Of a DNA stretch of 64,000 bases, positions 62,150 to 64,000 are shown in pieces. The DNA is taken from positions 1 to 64,000 of the forward strand of contig JABSTR010001236.1 of assembly GCA_013339765.2 (NCBI GenBank), read 5' to 3'. Every line of letters begins with the position of its first letter. Position 1 is the stretch's first letter. The position numbers and the translations under genes were made by a program. The stretch is from Haemaphysalis longicornis (taxonomy: Eukaryota > Arthropoda > Arachnida > Ixodida > Ixodidae). The notes under the pieces are model-generated. The model was not told where the DNA came from. It was given only the letters and a program-made list of their open reading frames with translations, and ran no database searches.

Positions 62150-62252
62150 CCCCAGTACGCAAGTCCCAGGGATGCCCATTGGCTGTGCTTTTTGGGACAT
62201 GGGATTTAGGACCTTTTTTGGGATGTCCTTAGGATGTTTGGTGTTGGCTGGG
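62150..62252. repeat. GGGACAT / GGGATGTCC array (right end)
   Basis: Words AGTCCCAGGGATGCCC, TTTTGGGACATGGGAT and TTTTTTGGGATGTCC lead out to GTGTTGGCTGGG, the complement of a CCCAGCCAACAC end. Confidence 0.8.
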
Positions 62253-62264
62253 TAGGGGACGTAC

Positions 62265-62410
62265 CTCTGGCAGTGGTAGGAATAGTGGCTTGCGGCTTTT
62301 GGCTACAGATACAACCTGGCTGGAGGCAGCAACCACAGACATTGCTGTAACGCAGCCCTTGCGGGTCCAGGATGTTGCACCCAGTATACCTGCTCTCGGT
62401 GTTGTGTCTT
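62265..62410 (-). CDS. Host-like Cys-rich internal exon, minus strand
   Basis: On the minus strand TTTTTTTGCTTCCAG precedes the exon and GTACGT follows it. The open frame reads YTGCNILDPQGLRYSNVCGC then CLQPGCICSQKPQ, with seven Cys in a short span, so a small zinc-binding or disulphide domain is possible. It ends in phase 1, which matches the exon at 53227-53289. I do not recognise the family. The right end of the candidate transposon begins 10 bases after the donor. Confidence 0.45.
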
Positions 62411-62424
62411 CTGGAAGCAAAAAA

Positions 62425-63110
62425 ACGCAACCAGGTAAATTTATAGACGCGCAACACTAGAAGGACTTGCTGTAAGCCGATTGCCAGCTTCACATCTGGC
62501 AGATGACGACGTAGAGACGAGTGATCACATTATATGCCTTTGGCAGAGTACTGGTTGAACAGTTGGTTTGAGATCATCCAAACTGATGAACTATGCAGAC
62601 ATTTTTTATAATTGAAAATAAGAGCACAAAATTAGACAACGAGGGCAAAGTGCGTTGCTCACTCTGCCGCAATCTGTCAGATAACATATCTTGGCTGTCT
62701 CGATGAACTTGTGCCAATGATATTTCATAGCATCATTGTATTTTTGCCTAAAACATGCAGCTGGCTGGTAACTAAAAATGAGCGAGCGAGATGTGCGAGC
62801 GAGATGTGCTGAGCATTAAAAAGGCAGCATCTCCACTCCGTGGATGATGGCGAGTGTGCGGAGTACGGGGACTCGAAATGACATGCAAGTTGGGCCCCGT
62901 GTGACACCCGATTTGCCCCCTGACCATCATTCAATTTGAGCCGTGAGCTACACCTCGATTATTCCCTAAATGAAACTGCAACTCGCGGCTCAAATGGAAT
63001 TTCGCTTGATTTTGGCTTGGTGGTGGTGTGCGCACGAATGAACGCGGACGGAAATTGGGAGGTCCTAAGGTACCCCGCACCATTACAGGCGAGGTAGTAA
63101 GCCATTTGAC
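62425..63110. other. No supported gene
   Basis: Intergenic or intronic DNA; no frame or repeat recognised apart from a short GAGCGAGATGTGC direct repeat near 62780-62810. Confidence 0.4.
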
Positions 63111-63115
63111 TCTCG

Positions 63116-63216
63116 GGCACTAACTCACGGTCGTAGCCCAATGGGTAAGACGACTGACACTAATTCTGTCTGGTCTACCAGACACGGGCTCGAATCCTGT
63201 CAGTGCCCGTGTGATT
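63116..63216 (+). repeat. tRNA-like sequence with long variable arm
   Basis: TAGCCCAATGGGTAAGACG (A-box-like) and GGGCTCGAATCC (B-box) surround a plausible anticodon arm with loop CTAATTC and a GTCTGG/CCAGAC variable hairpin. A GGGCACT at 63116 could pair with AGTGCCC at 63204, but about 12 extra bases separate it from the D-arm. More likely a tRNA pseudogene or SINE head than a working gene. Confidence 0.4.
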
Positions 63217-63611
63217 TTTCGCGATTGTAAATGCCATGTGCACAGACGTGGACAGACACTGTACGGAGTACCCTCTAAAGTACTCTACACCTAAAAAGTG
63301 ACCCCTGGCGCCAAGCGCTCAACACTATCAGACTTGTCGCTTGAAGCCAAAGAAAAGACAGAATAGTATACAGGGATTAGACGCGCACGCGCACATCTGT
63401 GTTTCGACACCAGAAGTGCAATGTCAAATGGTGTGGCGATGCATTTTCCGATGTGCTCGCATGGCCCAGCTTATTTCACCGCCGGGTGTAGAGTTGCGAT
63501 CAATTTTGAGGTTATTGCAGGAGCACCCACCAACCACAATGACTGCGCCCTTGCATGACATTTCTTAAGAAAGCATTAGCTGCGAGATTAGGCTACCTTT
63601 GCTTCTCCTTT

Positions 63612-63835
63612 CCCAGACAACGCAACAACATCAAAAGGACATCATTGGGATGTCCTAAGTGGGAGGTCAGGGACATCCCACGGACATCCCAAATAATGCC
63701 CAGCAAGCTCCCGAAAACCTCCCAAGTGGAACAACAAAAAACGTCAATAGGACGTCCGAAATACTGCCAATGAGGTACCTTCTTGGGACATAATTAGATG
63801 GTTTTTAGGACTTTGTAGGGATACGAAATATTTTG
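63612..63835. repeat. CCCAG end with GGACATCCC array, second copy
   Basis: CCCAGACAACGCAACAACAT matches the end at 53338 in its first 13 bases. It is followed by GGACATC, GGGATGTCC, GGGACATCCC and CCTCCCAAG words to about 63830. Probably the left end of another element whose remainder is outside the window. Confidence 0.8.
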
Positions 63836-64000
63836 TTCTAAATTTACTTGTATTCATTTTCAGGCATGCCAGAGCAGCCAATATTCTATTTAAGAGCCAC
63901 AGTAGACCATTGTACAGGAGAACTATTTATTTTGCATCATTCATCACTACACACAACACAGCAGTCTCAAATCTGAATGTCTTTGTTTACAATCCTGAAC

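Larger units (their letters stand above)
53338..62252. mobile_element. Candidate 8.9 kb DNA transposon with CCCAG ends
   Basis: The left end CCCAGACAACGCACATACAT (53338) leads into an array of GGGATGTCCC/GGGACATCCC words. The right end reads, in complement, CCCAGCCAACACCAAACATC (62252) with the same kind of array inward (62150-62240). TA flanks both ends (53336-53337, 62253-62254). No transposase is visible inside; a BEL-derived element and the CCAATTGG element are nested within. It lies in an intron between two host-like exons, 10 bases from the donor of the upstream one. The two ends could instead belong to separate copies; pairing is an inference. Confidence 0.5.

Noticed and set aside
62206..62430. 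Plus-strand open frame ending at a GTAAAT donor (62434)
   Set aside because: The minus-strand exon in the same place has a better polypyrimidine acceptor and donor and a phase match to the exon at 53.2 kb.
63116..63216. Functional tRNA-Ile gene (loop CTAATTC)
   Set aside because: About 12 extra bases separate the possible acceptor strand from the D-arm, and the variable arm is of the wrong class for Ile.
1..64000. Bacterial or viral origin or contamination
   Set aside because: Spliced genes, AATAAA signals, SINEs and arthropod-type retroelements run through the whole window; no prokaryotic gene order is present.

Overview
This window is eukaryotic, almost certainly an ixodid (hard) tick. 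It has introns with GT/AG borders and polyadenylation signals. It also has a tRNA-headed SINE family that looks like the tick SINE known as Ruka, long (TA)n runs, and Ty3/gypsy and BEL/Pao elements of arthropod type. No rRNA, CRISPR array or bacterial operon is visible. The species cannot be fixed from sequence alone. Roughly half of the window can be assigned to transposable elements, and many of them are nested in one another.

Layout. 0.3-2.2 kb: decayed C2H2 zinc-finger array (+). 2.2-2.9 kb: two possible divergent host exons. 3.4-9.3 kb: element debris, including a Penelope-like (GIY-YIG) 3' fragment and a 1.5 kb TTAA-flanked element. 10.1-13.6 kb: broken ISL2EU-type transposon with convergent SWIM/YqaJ/PHD (+) and THAP/DDE (-) genes. 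14.2-17.8 kb: second Penelope-like fragment, SINEs and a large fold-back. 17.86-23.39 kb: complete Ty3/gypsy element on the minus strand (305 bp LTRs, one frameshift in integrase). 25.0-29.5 kb: hAT-type MITE and a tnp2/CACTA-like transposase pseudogene split by a 1.68 kb TTAA element. 29.86-44.61 kb: six-exon DUF4806-type gene with consistent splice phases; its fourth intron carries a SINE and an intact Ty3/gypsy element (33.87-39.31 kb, LTRs identical by eye). 45.1-47.3 kb: palindromic AACGTT array abutting a truncated gypsy integrase. 47.4-48.3 kb: second decayed zinc-finger array (-), paralogous to the first. 50.25-52.61 and 54.56-56.38 kb: two short BEL/Pao-derived LTR elements without polymerase. 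53.2-62.4 kb: two host-like minus-strand exons separated by a candidate 8.9 kb transposon with CCCAG ends and palindromic subterminal arrays; a second element of the same architecture (CCAATTGG arrays) lies inside it. 63.6 kb: start of another array element that runs out of the window.

Most notable points. (1) Both full-length gypsy elements carry a gag-pol -1 frameshift site, followed by an 11-bp stem-loop that shows compensatory base changes between them. (2) A tnp2-like transposase and a DUF4806 gene lie head to tail, and a palindromic array follows. This recalls the TnpD/TnpA plus subterminal-motif plan of CACTA elements and is a candidate two-gene transposon system. (3) Three sequence families (CCAATTGG, GGGACATCCC, AACGTT) show the same array architecture, and the first two have related CCCAG-type ends. 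(4) Excising the TTAA element at 27.7-29.4 kb in silico restores the transposase reading frame exactly. All family names come from motif recognition without database searches.
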